From a bacterium (lineage in GTDB: Bacteria; Campylobacterota; Campylobacteria; Campylobacterales; Sulfurovaceae), in NCBI GenBank assembly GCA_018822805.1, contig JAHJJU010000055.1:1-32961 (forward strand): a DNA stretch of 32,961 nt, given 5' to 3'. Below the pieces are notes generated by a model. It saw only the letters and a list, made by a program, of their open reading frames with translations, was not told where the DNA came from and made no database searches. Position 1 is the first letter of the stretch, and every line of letters begins with the position of its first letter. Positions 7,146 through 14,635 of the stretch are shown piece after piece. A program made the position numbers and the translations under genes.

Positions 7146-8516
7146 GTGCAAAATAAAAAGACCATCATAACCTATGGAACATATGACATGTTGCATATTG
7201 GACACATGAATTTACTAGAGAGGGCAAAAGCTTTAGGCGATTACTTAATTGTTGGGGTAACCGATGAGAATTATGACCGTTCTCGGGGTAAGCTCAATGT
7301 ATCGCAAAGTACAGCTGACAGGGTAAAAGCCATAGAGGCATTAGATTTTGTTGATATGGTTATTGTAGAGAAGCATAAAAATCAAAAAGCAGAAGATATG
7401 GTCAAGTACGACGTCGATATTTTTGCTATTGGTGATGATTGGGTAGGGGCATTTGACTACCTTAATGAGTATACGCATGTGGAGTATTTACCTCGAACAG
7501 AGGGAATTTCCAGTACCAAGTTACGTAAAGAGAATTTTGACATTATTAAAATGGGTATTGTAGGATTGGGTCGCGATACACAGGCATTTATAGATGAATC
7601 TGGATTTGTCTCCAGCATAAAAGTTAACCGAATTTATGCTAATGATTTTTTAGAACTTAAAGCCTTTACTAAAGAGCATAAAACCATTAAGTATGGACAC
7701 GATAACTATGATGAGTTTTTGGACACTTCTATAGAAGCAGTCTATATAGACACGGCGTTAGAACAACACTATACCCTGATAAAAAGAGCATTAGAAGCAG
7801 GGAAACATGTACTTTGTGAGAACCCTTTAGCTTTAGATAAGGGAGAGTTAAAAGAGTTGCTCTCTTTAGCAAAACGAGAGAAAAAGCTTTTGCTTTCTGC
7901 TCTTAAAACAGCTTTTCTTCCAGCCTTTAATCAACTACTTCAAGAGTTGGGAACAGGAGTTATTGGAGACATAAAAGAAGTACGAGCAACACGAACCTCT
8001 CTCTATAAAGAGAAAGATTATGCTGATACCTTTATACAACAAGGTGCTACCAATATTTTGTCATCTTATCCATCACTTCTGGTTAATAAGATTTTAGGAA
8101 AAAGTAAAAATATTACCTTTTTTGACCAAGAAGAGGAGGGTTACGACATTAACAACTTGATTGTTACCCAACATAAAAATGGTGCATTGGGTATTTCTAA
8201 TGTTGCCATTGGGATGAAGTCTGAAGGTGATGCTGTTATCTCCGGAACAAAAGGATATGCTTATATTCCTGCTCCATGGTGGTTGACCAAAACCTTTGAG
8301 TTTAGATTTGAAGATTCGCATAAAAGTCATACCTATAAATATGAGTTTGAGGGGTGTGGATTACGCTACATGATAGCAGAGTTTTCTTCACTTATTCAGC
8401 GTGGTAAACGTAAGTCTAAAATGTTGTCACCTTCAGACATGGTAGGTATTAACAGAGTATTACTAGAGTACAACGACAGTAAAAAAAATAAAAACAAAAA
8501 AGAAGAGGAAGCATAG
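7146..8516 (+). CDS. Fused cytidylyltransferase / Gfo-Idh-MocA oxidoreductase-like protein
   Basis: The 456-aa product joins two domains. Residues 1-128 are a glycerol-3-phosphate cytidylyltransferase-like (TagD/TarD) nucleotidyltransferase with TYGTYDMLHIGH (HxGH at 17-20) and the late ISSTKLR motif (121-127). From about 134 a Rossmann domain starts with GIVGLGR (137-143), followed by the Gfo/Idh/MocA fold. The usual EKP motif with its catalytic Lys reads CENP here (Asn226), so redox activity may be lost or altered. The start is GTG, with AGGGAG upstream at 7134-7139. The next gene begins right after the stop. The fusion, with an aminotransferase and LicD behind it, suggests synthesis of a CDP-activated (amino)polyol or amino-alcohol. 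The exact substrate is unknown. Confidence 0.85.
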   Translation: MQNKKTIITYGTYDMLHIGHMNLLERAKALGDYLIVGVTDENYDRSRGKLNVSQSTADRVKAIEALDFVDMVIVEKHKNQKAEDMVKYDVDIFAIGDDWVGAFDYLNEYTHVEYLPRTEGISSTKLRKENFDIIKMGIVGLGRDTQAFIDESGFVSSIKVNRIYANDFLELKAFTKEHKTIKYGHDNYDEFLDTSIEAVYIDTALEQHYTLIKRALEAGKHVLCENPLALDKGELKELLSLAKREKKLLLSALKTAFLPAFNQLLQELGTGVIGDIKEVRATRTSLYKEKDYADTFIQQGATNILSSYPSLLVNKILGKSKNITFFDQEEEGYDINNLIVTQHKNGALGISNVAIGMKSEGDAVISGTKGYAYIPAPWWLTKTFEFRFEDSHKSHTYKYEFEGCGLRYMIAEFSSLIQRGKRKSKMLSPSDMVGINRVLLEYNDSKKNKNKKEEEA

Positions 8517-9596
8517 ATGATATACGAAGATTACTACATATTTACCCCTGGACCCGTAAAGATGTCCGAGGAAATTTTAGAGGTAGGGGCAAAACAGACT
8601 CCCTATTTTAGAAACTGTGAATTTTCAGATGTCACCTATGCTTGTGAAAAGGGTTTACTCAAGATGGTCAATGCTCCAGAGGGAAGTAAAGTTATCTTTT
8701 TAACAGCCTCAGGAACAGCAGGTATGGAGTCGGTAGTAATGAACTTACTTACCAAAGATGATAAGGCATTGGTCGTTCATGGTGGTGGTTTTGGAGGTCG
8801 TTTTGTGGATATTTGTGCTATACAGGATGTACCTCATATTGATTTTAAAGTGAGTAACACAAATTTATCGGATATAGATACTTTAGCTCCCAAAGAGAAC
8901 TACACTTCACTAATTGTGAATGCTCACGAGACTTCTGTAGGACATCTTTATGATTTAGATGCGATGGGAGCTTATGTTAAGAAAAACGATTTGTTTTTTA
9001 TTGTCGATGCTATTTCTATGTTGGTAACCGACCCTATAGACATGAGTGAGCAGAACATAGACGTGATCATTGCAAGTTCTCAAAAAGGTTTGGCACTGCC
9101 TCCTGGATTAACCATGGTCATTCTTGCACCAAGGGCGTTAGCGAAAGTACAAGACGTCAAGAACTTGTATTTTAATTTTAAAGATTATTTGCGTAATGGT
9201 GAACGAGGGCAAACGCCTTATACCCCGGCTGTGACCATAATGTTACAACTCGAAGCAAGATTGGCTCAAATAGAGCGACGTGGTGGGGTAGAGCAGAGTA
9301 TTAAATCGGCTAAAGCCATTGCCGAGTATTTCCGTGAGAGCATTAAAGATTTACCTCTAAAAGCCTATACCGAATTTATGCCCAATGCTATGACGACCTT
9401 GACGCCAACGGATGGTAAATCTGCCATGGACATTGTCAACGGTTTAGAAGAGAAGTACAAGGTAATGGTTTGCCCAAATGGAGGAGCTGAGCGAGACATT
9501 ATCTTTAGGGTTTCACACATGGGTGACATGACCCGAGCTTATACTGATGTGTTGATTAATGCACTCTATGACTACTATGGGATAGAACGAAAATAG
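8517..9596 (+). CDS. Class V PLP aminotransferase (AEP/serine-pyruvate transaminase-like)
   Basis: The 359-aa product begins with the FTPGPVKMSEEIL signature of the alanine-glyoxylate / 2-aminoethylphosphonate transaminase branch. It has TASGTAGMESVV (63-74), the cofactor Asp in FIVDAIS (Asp164), and the PLP-binding Lys190 in SSQKGLALPPG. The C-terminal Arg in IIFRVSHMG fits a carboxylate contact. Length is normal. The ATG directly abuts the preceding TAG, and the next gene directly abuts this stop, so the three genes must be one operon. A likely role is to aminate an aldehyde or ketone precursor before CDP activation, or to make an amino-alcohol head group. No PEP mutase is visible, so a phosphonate route is not supported inside the window. 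Confidence 0.87.
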   Translation: MIYEDYYIFTPGPVKMSEEILEVGAKQTPYFRNCEFSDVTYACEKGLLKMVNAPEGSKVIFLTASGTAGMESVVMNLLTKDDKALVVHGGGFGGRFVDICAIQDVPHIDFKVSNTNLSDIDTLAPKENYTSLIVNAHETSVGHLYDLDAMGAYVKKNDLFFIVDAISMLVTDPIDMSEQNIDVIIASSQKGLALPPGLTMVILAPRALAKVQDVKNLYFNFKDYLRNGERGQTPYTPAVTIMLQLEARLAQIERRGGVEQSIKSAKAIAEYFRESIKDLPLKAYTEFMPNAMTTLTPTDGKSAMDIVNGLEEKYKVMVCPNGGAERDIIFRVSHMGDMTRAYTDVLINALYDYYGIERK

Positions 9597-10379
9597 ATGG
9601 CAAAGATAGATCCAAAAACACTGCGAAAAGCACAGCTGATTATGCTCGATATGTTGGTTGAATTTGATGCCATTTGTACCAAACATAATTTACAATATTG
9701 GTTAGATTCCGGAACCCTTCTTGGTGCTGTACGGCATCAAGGGTTTATTCCTTGGGACGATGACATTGACCTCTCGATGCCAGTGGAGGATTATGAGAAG
9801 TTTAGAAAAATAGCCCAAAGTGAACTCTCTGATTCTATCTTTTTCCAAACAGTTGAGACGGATGCTGCTTTTAAATTTGACTATATCAAACTGCGTTCAA
9901 ACAGAGCTTCTATTGTTGAGTTTCATGAGAAAGATAGAGAAGTAGGGTACCATCAAGGGGTATTTGTAGATATCTTCCCGATGTTAACGGTAGAAAATAC
10001 TCCCTTTCATCAGCAGTTTTATACCGATATTTTTAAACTGATTCGTTCGGTCTCCTCTGTAAGTCTACATACGCCGGAGGGGAAAGATAACCCTTTAATC
10101 AGAGCCAAATTGGTAGAGTCTTGGGATGTGATGCATCAAGGTTGGCAGAAAGAAGATATCAAAATAGTCTACAGTGGAAAAATGCCCGATGTGGCTGTAT
10201 GGTTTGATTATAAAAAAGTATTTCCTCTGAAAAAAATGGAATTTGAAGGGTTAGTGTTCCCTGTACCTAATGATCCTTGGCACTATTTAGAGAATACTTA
10301 TTCGTTTAATTATATGGAGTTGCCTCCTGTGGATAAACGTGCTATTCATGCTCATGAGATAAAGATAGAGAACGTTTAA
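9597..10379 (+). CDS. LicD-family phosphotransferase
   Basis: This 260-aa protein has the LicD hallmark at residues 33-59: QYWLDSGTLLGAVRHQGF followed by IPWDDDIDL, with the metal-binding Asp cluster. LicD enzymes move phosphocholine or similar phospho-groups from a CDP donor onto sugars of teichoic acid, LPS or capsule. The gene starts immediately after the aminotransferase stop. As the last member of the operon it is the natural candidate to transfer the CDP-linked group made by the two upstream enzymes. The acceptor glycan is not encoded nearby. Confidence 0.88.
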   Translation: MAKIDPKTLRKAQLIMLDMLVEFDAICTKHNLQYWLDSGTLLGAVRHQGFIPWDDDIDLSMPVEDYEKFRKIAQSELSDSIFFQTVETDAAFKFDYIKLRSNRASIVEFHEKDREVGYHQGVFVDIFPMLTVENTPFHQQFYTDIFKLIRSVSSVSLHTPEGKDNPLIRAKLVESWDVMHQGWQKEDIKIVYSGKMPDVAVWFDYKKVFPLKKMEFEGLVFPVPNDPWHYLENTYSFNYMELPPVDKRAIHAHEIKIENV

Positions 10380-10383
10380 TACT

Positions 10384-10417
10384 CCTCTTTTATGGATAAA
10401 TACATCCATGAAAGAGG
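10384..10417. terminator. Bidirectional stem-loop between licD-like and hsp20-like genes
   Basis: A 14-bp near-perfect stem has arms CCTCTTT-T-ATGGAT and ATCCAT-G-AAAGAGG, with one T/G wobble and a 6-base loop. It lies five bases past the LicD stop and just before the end of the convergent gene. It is well placed to end transcription from both sides. The following T-richness is moderate. Confidence 0.65.
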
Positions 10418-10423
10418 TCATGA

Positions 10424-10912
10424 CTATTTGGTTTTTTTAGGGAGCGTAATTTTAAGTAAACCTTCTTTATAGCTGCTCTGAAGCTTTGTTGCATCGGCAT
10501 CAAAAGGTATAAAATGCATTTCTGTATTGGTTGTGCTCATCTCTTGTTTAAAATCACTCATTTTTACCACTTTAACTTTGGTGATGAGGATTTTAATCAT
10601 CTCTTCTTCTATCGAAACATTAACCGTTGAGTGATTCGCATCAGAAATGGTTTTTTCGAGAAGATAGCTCTCTTTCATCTCTTTTAACTCAGATATTGGC
10701 TCATCTCTAAACTCTACTTCACTTCCATCAAGCGTCTCTATAACTTGTTTTTGTTGGTTTAGCTGTTCCATTTCTTTGTCCATGGCTTCTTGCATCTGCA
10801 TCATTTCTCTAGCCGGAGCGTACATATTCTCTTCAAGATGAAGATTGGTATCGGCTAAAAGAACTAAAGAACTTAATAGTAGTGTGTGTAGAGCTGTTTT
10901 TGTTTTAAACAT
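10424..10912 (-). CDS. Exported Hsp20/alpha-crystallin-like protein
   Basis: The 162-aa protein begins with a signal peptide (KTKTALHTLLLSSLVLLA, cleaved near residue 20). Residues ~28-60 are a Met/Gln/Glu-rich helix, probably a coiled coil. The C-terminal half looks like an alpha-crystallin core: YLLEKTISDANHSTVNVSIE, then FIPFDADATKLQSSYKEGLL and KITLPKK. The last part matches the family's 'SYKDGVLTITLPK' end. Small heat-shock proteins are normally cytoplasmic, so an exported member would be a periplasmic holdase or an envelope-stress protein. It is a single gene, with AAGGAAAAG upstream of the ATG. Confidence 0.72.
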   Translation of the reverse strand: MFKTKTALHTLLLSSLVLLADTNLHLEENMYAPAREMMQMQEAMDKEMEQLNQQKQVIETLDGSEVEFRDEPISELKEMKESYLLEKTISDANHSTVNVSIEEEMIKILITKVKVVKMSDFKQEMSTTNTEMHFIPFDADATKLQSSYKEGLLKITLPKKTK

Positions 10913-10987
10913 TTCTTTTCCTTTTTTTTCATCAATTTATAGCAGAAAAACTTTTAAAAGCAGTTCTATCAAAGTTATATTAAATCT

Positions 10988-11938
10988 TTATTGACCAAAA
11001 TTTTCAACAGAGAACTGTACTCTCTCTTCTACACTTAAATTCATAGCTTGCTTGTCTATTAACTCAAAGCGTGGAACGGAACCTTCTCTGTTGGCGATTT
11101 GTATCGCTAAGCCGGGTCGGGCATTGAGTTCAAGTATGAGAGGACCTAAGTTTTTATCTAGAACGATATCAACACCAAGATATCCCAGTTGCGTAATGTC
11201 ATAACATGAAGCTGCTAAAGGTAAAAGTTTTTCCCAATGAGGTATTTTGAGTTTGGAAAAGTCGTATCCTGTGTCGGGATGTATGCTTACAGCTCGGTTA
11301 TGTTGTACAGCATTAATGGGTTTCCCTGTAGCTAGGTTGATGCCCACACCGACAGCACCTTGATGTAAGTTTGCTTTTCCATCACTCTCTTTGGTTGAGC
11401 ATCGTAGCATGGCCATCGTAGGAAAACCTCTATAGACCACCACTCGAATATCGGGAACACCTTCATAAGAATAGTTGTCAAAAATAGGGTCAAATTCTAC
11501 TAAGCTCTCAATCATGGCAACATCATATTTACCACCCAAAGAATAGAGACCACTTAAAATACCTGATATATCTTTTTGTATATCTTTCAGTGTCAATTTC
11601 TCACCATTAGGTTTAATAAAATTATTACCCTCACGACCAACAATAACAAGGATACCTTTTCCTGCACTGCCATGTGCAGGTTTGATGACAAAGCCATTAA
11701 TTCCTTTAATCATCTCTTCAAAGTGTTTGATTTCAGATTGATTTTTTATGGTAGCAATCATTGCAGGTACAGCAATTCCGGCTTGTTGGGCTATCTGTTT
11801 TGTTTTTAACTTATTGTCTACCAACGGAAAATTTTTTCTATCGTTATGGCAACCAATATAGTGAATATTTCTTCGGTTCATACCAAGTATGCCCTTTTCA
11901 CGCAGTTGTCGTGGTGAAATAAATTGAAATCCAAACAT
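10988..11938 (-). CDS. RimK-related alpha-L-glutamate ligase-like ATP-grasp protein
   Basis: The 316-aa protein has the ATP-grasp phosphate-binding segment FVIKPAHGSAGKGILVI and, near the C-terminus, metal/ATP-binding LILELNARPGLAIQ. An N-terminal REKGILGMNRRN resembles the family of alpha-L-glutamate ligase-like proteins related to RimK. The start codon overlaps the stop of the upstream 7TM gene by one base, and that gene in turn abuts the protease-like gene. This trio (retropepsin-like protease, 7TM inactive transglutaminase, RimK-like ligase) is a recurring proteobacterial set. The ligase may form a peptide or isopeptide bond that the protease removes. Substrate unknown. Confidence 0.87.
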   Translation of the reverse strand: MFGFQFISPRQLREKGILGMNRRNIHYIGCHNDRKNFPLVDNKLKTKQIAQQAGIAVPAMIATIKNQSEIKHFEEMIKGINGFVIKPAHGSAGKGILVIVGREGNNFIKPNGEKLTLKDIQKDISGILSGLYSLGGKYDVAMIESLVEFDPIFDNYSYEGVPDIRVVVYRGFPTMAMLRCSTKESDGKANLHQGAVGVGINLATGKPINAVQHNRAVSIHPDTGYDFSKLKIPHWEKLLPLAASCYDITQLGYLGVDIVLDKNLGPLILELNARPGLAIQIANREGSVPRFELIDKQAMNLSVEERVQFSVENFGQ

Positions 11939-13470
11939 TAAAACTCTTTGACCGGATTAAATCGTATTAACTCGAAGAGTCTGTAACCACTGTATCTTCC
12001 TATTAAGATAATAATTGAAAGTACCACCAAAAGAAGCTCTGAAAAGTTAAAACTAAGATAGCCAACCAACTCATTGCTCATAGCAAAATAGGCTAAGACG
12101 GCGACCAATAGTGAACCACCTCCTTGCATGTAAACTTCTTTTGCTCCCTCTTCTTCCCAAAGTATAGACATTCGCTCAATGGTCCATGCCAAAATAATCA
12201 TAGGAAAAAAGGTAATGGTTAATGCCTCGTTAATGCCCAGTTTGTAACTTACAATACTAAAGATGGACATGATCCCTATGACCACTATGACCACCGAGGA
12301 TATTCTCGCCACCAGCAGTAGATTGAGATGAGACAAGTATGAACGGATAATCAAACCCATCCCAACAATGGAGACAAAAAGAATAAGTCCCGTAACAAGT
12401 TTGGTCTCCATAAAAGCTAAAGCTAAAAGAATGGGCATAAATGTTCCGGAAGTTCTTAGCCCAATTATAATACGCATAAATACCACCACCAATGCCCCAA
12501 TAGGAATAAGCAATATATGTCTAAATGCATTTTGTTCAGAGGTTGGAAGGGCAAACAGAGACAAATCAATAATCATAGATTTTTTTGCCAATGAGTCTTC
12601 TAAAACCATCTCTTTTATAGGTACAAGTCTTTGGGAGATAGAGAATTTAACCTTTGCATTTTCAGTACCAAAGGAGTCTAAAAGGGAGACCCCACCTCTT
12701 TGCCATATAAAGAGTTTTTTAGGTTTAATTACTTTCCCTTTTTTTAGACTGAAAAGTTGCCAATTTTTTCCATCATAAACTTCTAAATAGGGTTTAAGGT
12801 TCATGTTTTGTCGATTACCCTCTAATGTAATAGCATTAACGATACGCACGTGAATACCTTTGTAGCGTAGCAGTTTATAGACAATTTTTTCTAAATTATA
12901 ACTATCTTTTGTCTTAAATAGACTCAGCAGTTGAGAACTTTTTTCTTCATTAACACGTTTTAAGAGTTCTGCTGTAAAAGAGTAGTCATCGGCTGAATGG
13001 CTGTGTACTTCTGCTAGAAGTGCTTCAGCAGCATCACGTGTTTGACTGTCCCACTCATCCAAATTTTCTTCGGTTTTATCTGAAGGTAATTCATCAGGTA
13101 TTTTAACATGATGGTTTTTATCCATGACGACATCAACACTGTAAAAGATACTCTGCTGTCCTGTACTTTCTCTTTTTGTCCACTCTGCACGTTGACCTTG
13201 TTCGGTAGTTGCAATATTGTATCCATAACCTTGTGAAGCTGTCTCTTGTGAAAGAATCTTTATGCCATTTTGATTACTTGGAATGGCAAGTGAAATTTTA
13301 ATCGGTTCATCTTTGGCTTTAAAGCTGATTTTTGCACCCAACCTATAAATAGAGGTGGTTTCATTAGGGGTAAAAGGTATGCCTAAGGCAAGACCTTTAT
13401 AGAGGGCAACAGCAATACCAAGGCTGGAGAGGAAAATGGTAACAACTAGAATTTGTAGTCGTGAAGACAT
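11938..13470 (-). CDS. Inactive transglutaminase fused to seven-TM domain
   Basis: The 510-aa protein has an N-terminal membrane anchor (about residues 8-28) and a large soluble region with a transglutaminase-like fold (LLRYKGIHVRIVNAIT, YDGKNWQLFSL). Six to seven hydrophobic helices then fill residues ~315-505. I do not see a convincing Cys-His-Asp triad, consistent with the family name 'inactive transglutaminase, 7TM'. The soluble part is likely periplasmic. It overlaps its neighbours by one base on each side, so the three genes are translationally coupled. A sensing or scaffold role for the ligase/protease pair is an inference. Confidence 0.88.
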   Translation of the reverse strand: MSSRLQILVVTIFLSSLGIAVALYKGLALGIPFTPNETTSIYRLGAKISFKAKDEPIKISLAIPSNQNGIKILSQETASQGYGYNIATTEQGQRAEWTKRESTGQQSIFYSVDVVMDKNHHVKIPDELPSDKTEENLDEWDSQTRDAAEALLAEVHSHSADDYSFTAELLKRVNEEKSSQLLSLFKTKDSYNLEKIVYKLLRYKGIHVRIVNAITLEGNRQNMNLKPYLEVYDGKNWQLFSLKKGKVIKPKKLFIWQRGGVSLLDSFGTENAKVKFSISQRLVPIKEMVLEDSLAKKSMIIDLSLFALPTSEQNAFRHILLIPIGALVVVFMRIIIGLRTSGTFMPILLALAFMETKLVTGLILFVSIVGMGLIIRSYLSHLNLLLVARISSVVIVVIGIMSIFSIVSYKLGINEALTITFFPMIILAWTIERMSILWEEEGAKEVYMQGGGSLLVAVLAYFAMSNELVGYLSFNFSELLLVVLSIIILIGRYSGYRLFELIRFNPVKEF

Positions 13471-14117
13471 TATTGTTCCTTAGCAGAAAAATTTTTATCT
13501 ATGGTATAGGTTTGACTTACATCGACCAGAAAAGCATCTTTTATAAAGTTTCTTCCTATCAAGATAGGGTAGATATATTTTGATCGGTTGGCAAGTGTGA
13601 CGTTGACATTTCTAGAAATGTCTCCTAGTTTTAAACGCAGTTGAATCACGGGACGTTCTTGAGATTTTGTACCATGTCTTTTTATAAAGATATCTTTGAC
13701 CAAAGGTTTTTCAATGATTTTATTTGCAAACTTGAACTTAACCCACTCTTTACCATCTCTCTCAAACCGTAGAATATCTTTGGCATCAATAGAGGTGGTT
13801 TTAGCCCCTGTATCAATTTTTGCTTTTTGTGTGATATCAGCTGATACTACATGAATATATTCCACTCTTCCAATAATTGGTTTATCGTTAGAACAAGAAC
13901 ATTTGTTGGATTTTTTATCTCTATAAATGATTTTATCTTTATAGACAACCTTGTTCTTATAGACAATTTTTTCTTGAATAACCGGTTTCTCTTCAACCAT
14001 AATTATTTCTTTAACTATAACCTCGGGTTTACACTCTGTTTGCATTGGTTGTGATGTATTCTCTGTACTGTAACCAACTAAAACAAACAAAAACAAAATA
14101 GCAACTGTTTTTTTCAA
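13470..14117 (-). CDS. Retropepsin-like (RimB/Zn-protease family) exported protein
   Basis: The 215-aa protein has the aspartic-protease-like motif KIDTGAKTTSIDA (Asp102-Thr-Gly-Ala), followed by the IGRNFIKDAFLVDV end typical of the 'ATP-dependent zinc protease'/RimB-like family. The N-terminus is hydrophobic (KKTVAILFLFVLVGYS). It resembles a lipoprotein signal in which the lipobox Cys is Tyr16. Residues 49-68 are three short repeats, VYKNK / VYKDK / IYRDK, typical of an envelope linker, and a CSC pair follows at 73-75. It is first in the three-gene operon. It is predicted to act in the periplasm or at the membrane. The family is confident; the substrate is not. Confidence 0.85.
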   Translation of the reverse strand: MKKTVAILFLFVLVGYSTENTSQPMQTECKPEVIVKEIIMVEEKPVIQEKIVYKNKVVYKDKIIYRDKKSNKCSCSNDKPIIGRVEYIHVVSADITQKAKIDTGAKTTSIDAKDILRFERDGKEWVKFKFANKIIEKPLVKDIFIKRHGTKSQERPVIQLRLKLGDISRNVNVTLANRSKYIYPILIGRNFIKDAFLVDVSQTYTIDKNFSAKEQ

Positions 14118-14250
14118 CGATTCTCCTACCTATTTTAAATTTTTAATTATTTTATAAATATACCTTATTTTCATAATAATCAAACATTGATTTATCAGAA
14201 AATAGCATTATTTATATTATACAGTATTACAAGAGTAAAATAGTGAAGAT

Positions 14251-14290
14251 AATTGTTTGAACACTCTTTTAACAATTTATTGGTTATAAT
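14251..14290 (+). promoter_or_regulatory. Zinc-operon promoter with inverted repeat
   Basis: A TATAAT at 14285-14290 precedes the zinc-uptake genes, with the small ORF's ribosome binding site 16 bases further on. Just upstream, AATTGTT (14251-14257) and AACAATT (14271-14277) form an inverted repeat around a 13-base spacer, covering the -35 area. Zinc operons are usually controlled by Zur, so this is a possible operator; the match to any Zur consensus was not tested. Confidence 0.45.
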
Positions 14291-14317
14291 CTGAAAGTAT
14301 TTTACAGGAGAAACATT

Positions 14318-14596
14318 ATTAAACATTTAATCATTAAATCATTAATCTTTTTTTATGTTATCTTCTCTTTTTCAAATGCTACACACATTCACGTGGACAT
14401 GCAAGATCATCCTGATGATTGTCAAATATGTGTCATTGTTAAAGCATTCTCAGATATGGATGTTCCCAATAACTATATAGAAATATCATGTAGCTTATGC
14501 TCTTATGTTATTGAACTTTTTAGATCTTTAACGATAGAGACTTTTTATCTTAAAGGTTTTTTTTCTCACGCCCCTCCTTTTTCACTCTTTTCCTAA
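14318..14596 (+). CDS. Small secreted His/Cys-rich protein, apparent ATT start
   Basis: An ATG- or GTG-initiated ORF exists only from 14393. The same frame is open upstream and encodes a clear signal peptide (KHLIIKSLIFFYVIFSFSNA). AGGAG at 14306-14310 sits seven bases before the ATT at 14318 and four before an ATT at 14315, with no ATG/GTG/TTG in the right place. This points to a rare ATT start, giving 92 aa, or to a mutated/misread ATG. The mature part starts THIHVDMQDHPDDCQICVI and contains CQIC and CSLC, so it probably binds metal. It opens the zinc-uptake operon and recalls small DUF2946-like secreted proteins found next to metal transporters. The family assignment is tentative. Confidence 0.6.
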   Translation: MKHLIIKSLIFFYVIFSFSNATHIHVDMQDHPDDCQICVIVKAFSDMDVPNNYIEISCSLCSYVIELFRSLTIETFYLKGFFSHAPPFSLFS

Positions 14597-14635
14597 ACAG
14601 ACAAAAATTATAAAACTATTACTAAAGGATTAAGT

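Noticed and set aside
12368-12778. 136-aa plus-strand frame opposite the 7TM gene
   Set aside because: It is antisense to a well-supported membrane protein and shows no family resemblance.
14393-14596. GTG start for the small secreted protein
   Set aside because: It would leave out a clear in-frame signal peptide, and there is no ribosome binding site before this GTG; AGGAG sits upstream of the ATT codons instead.
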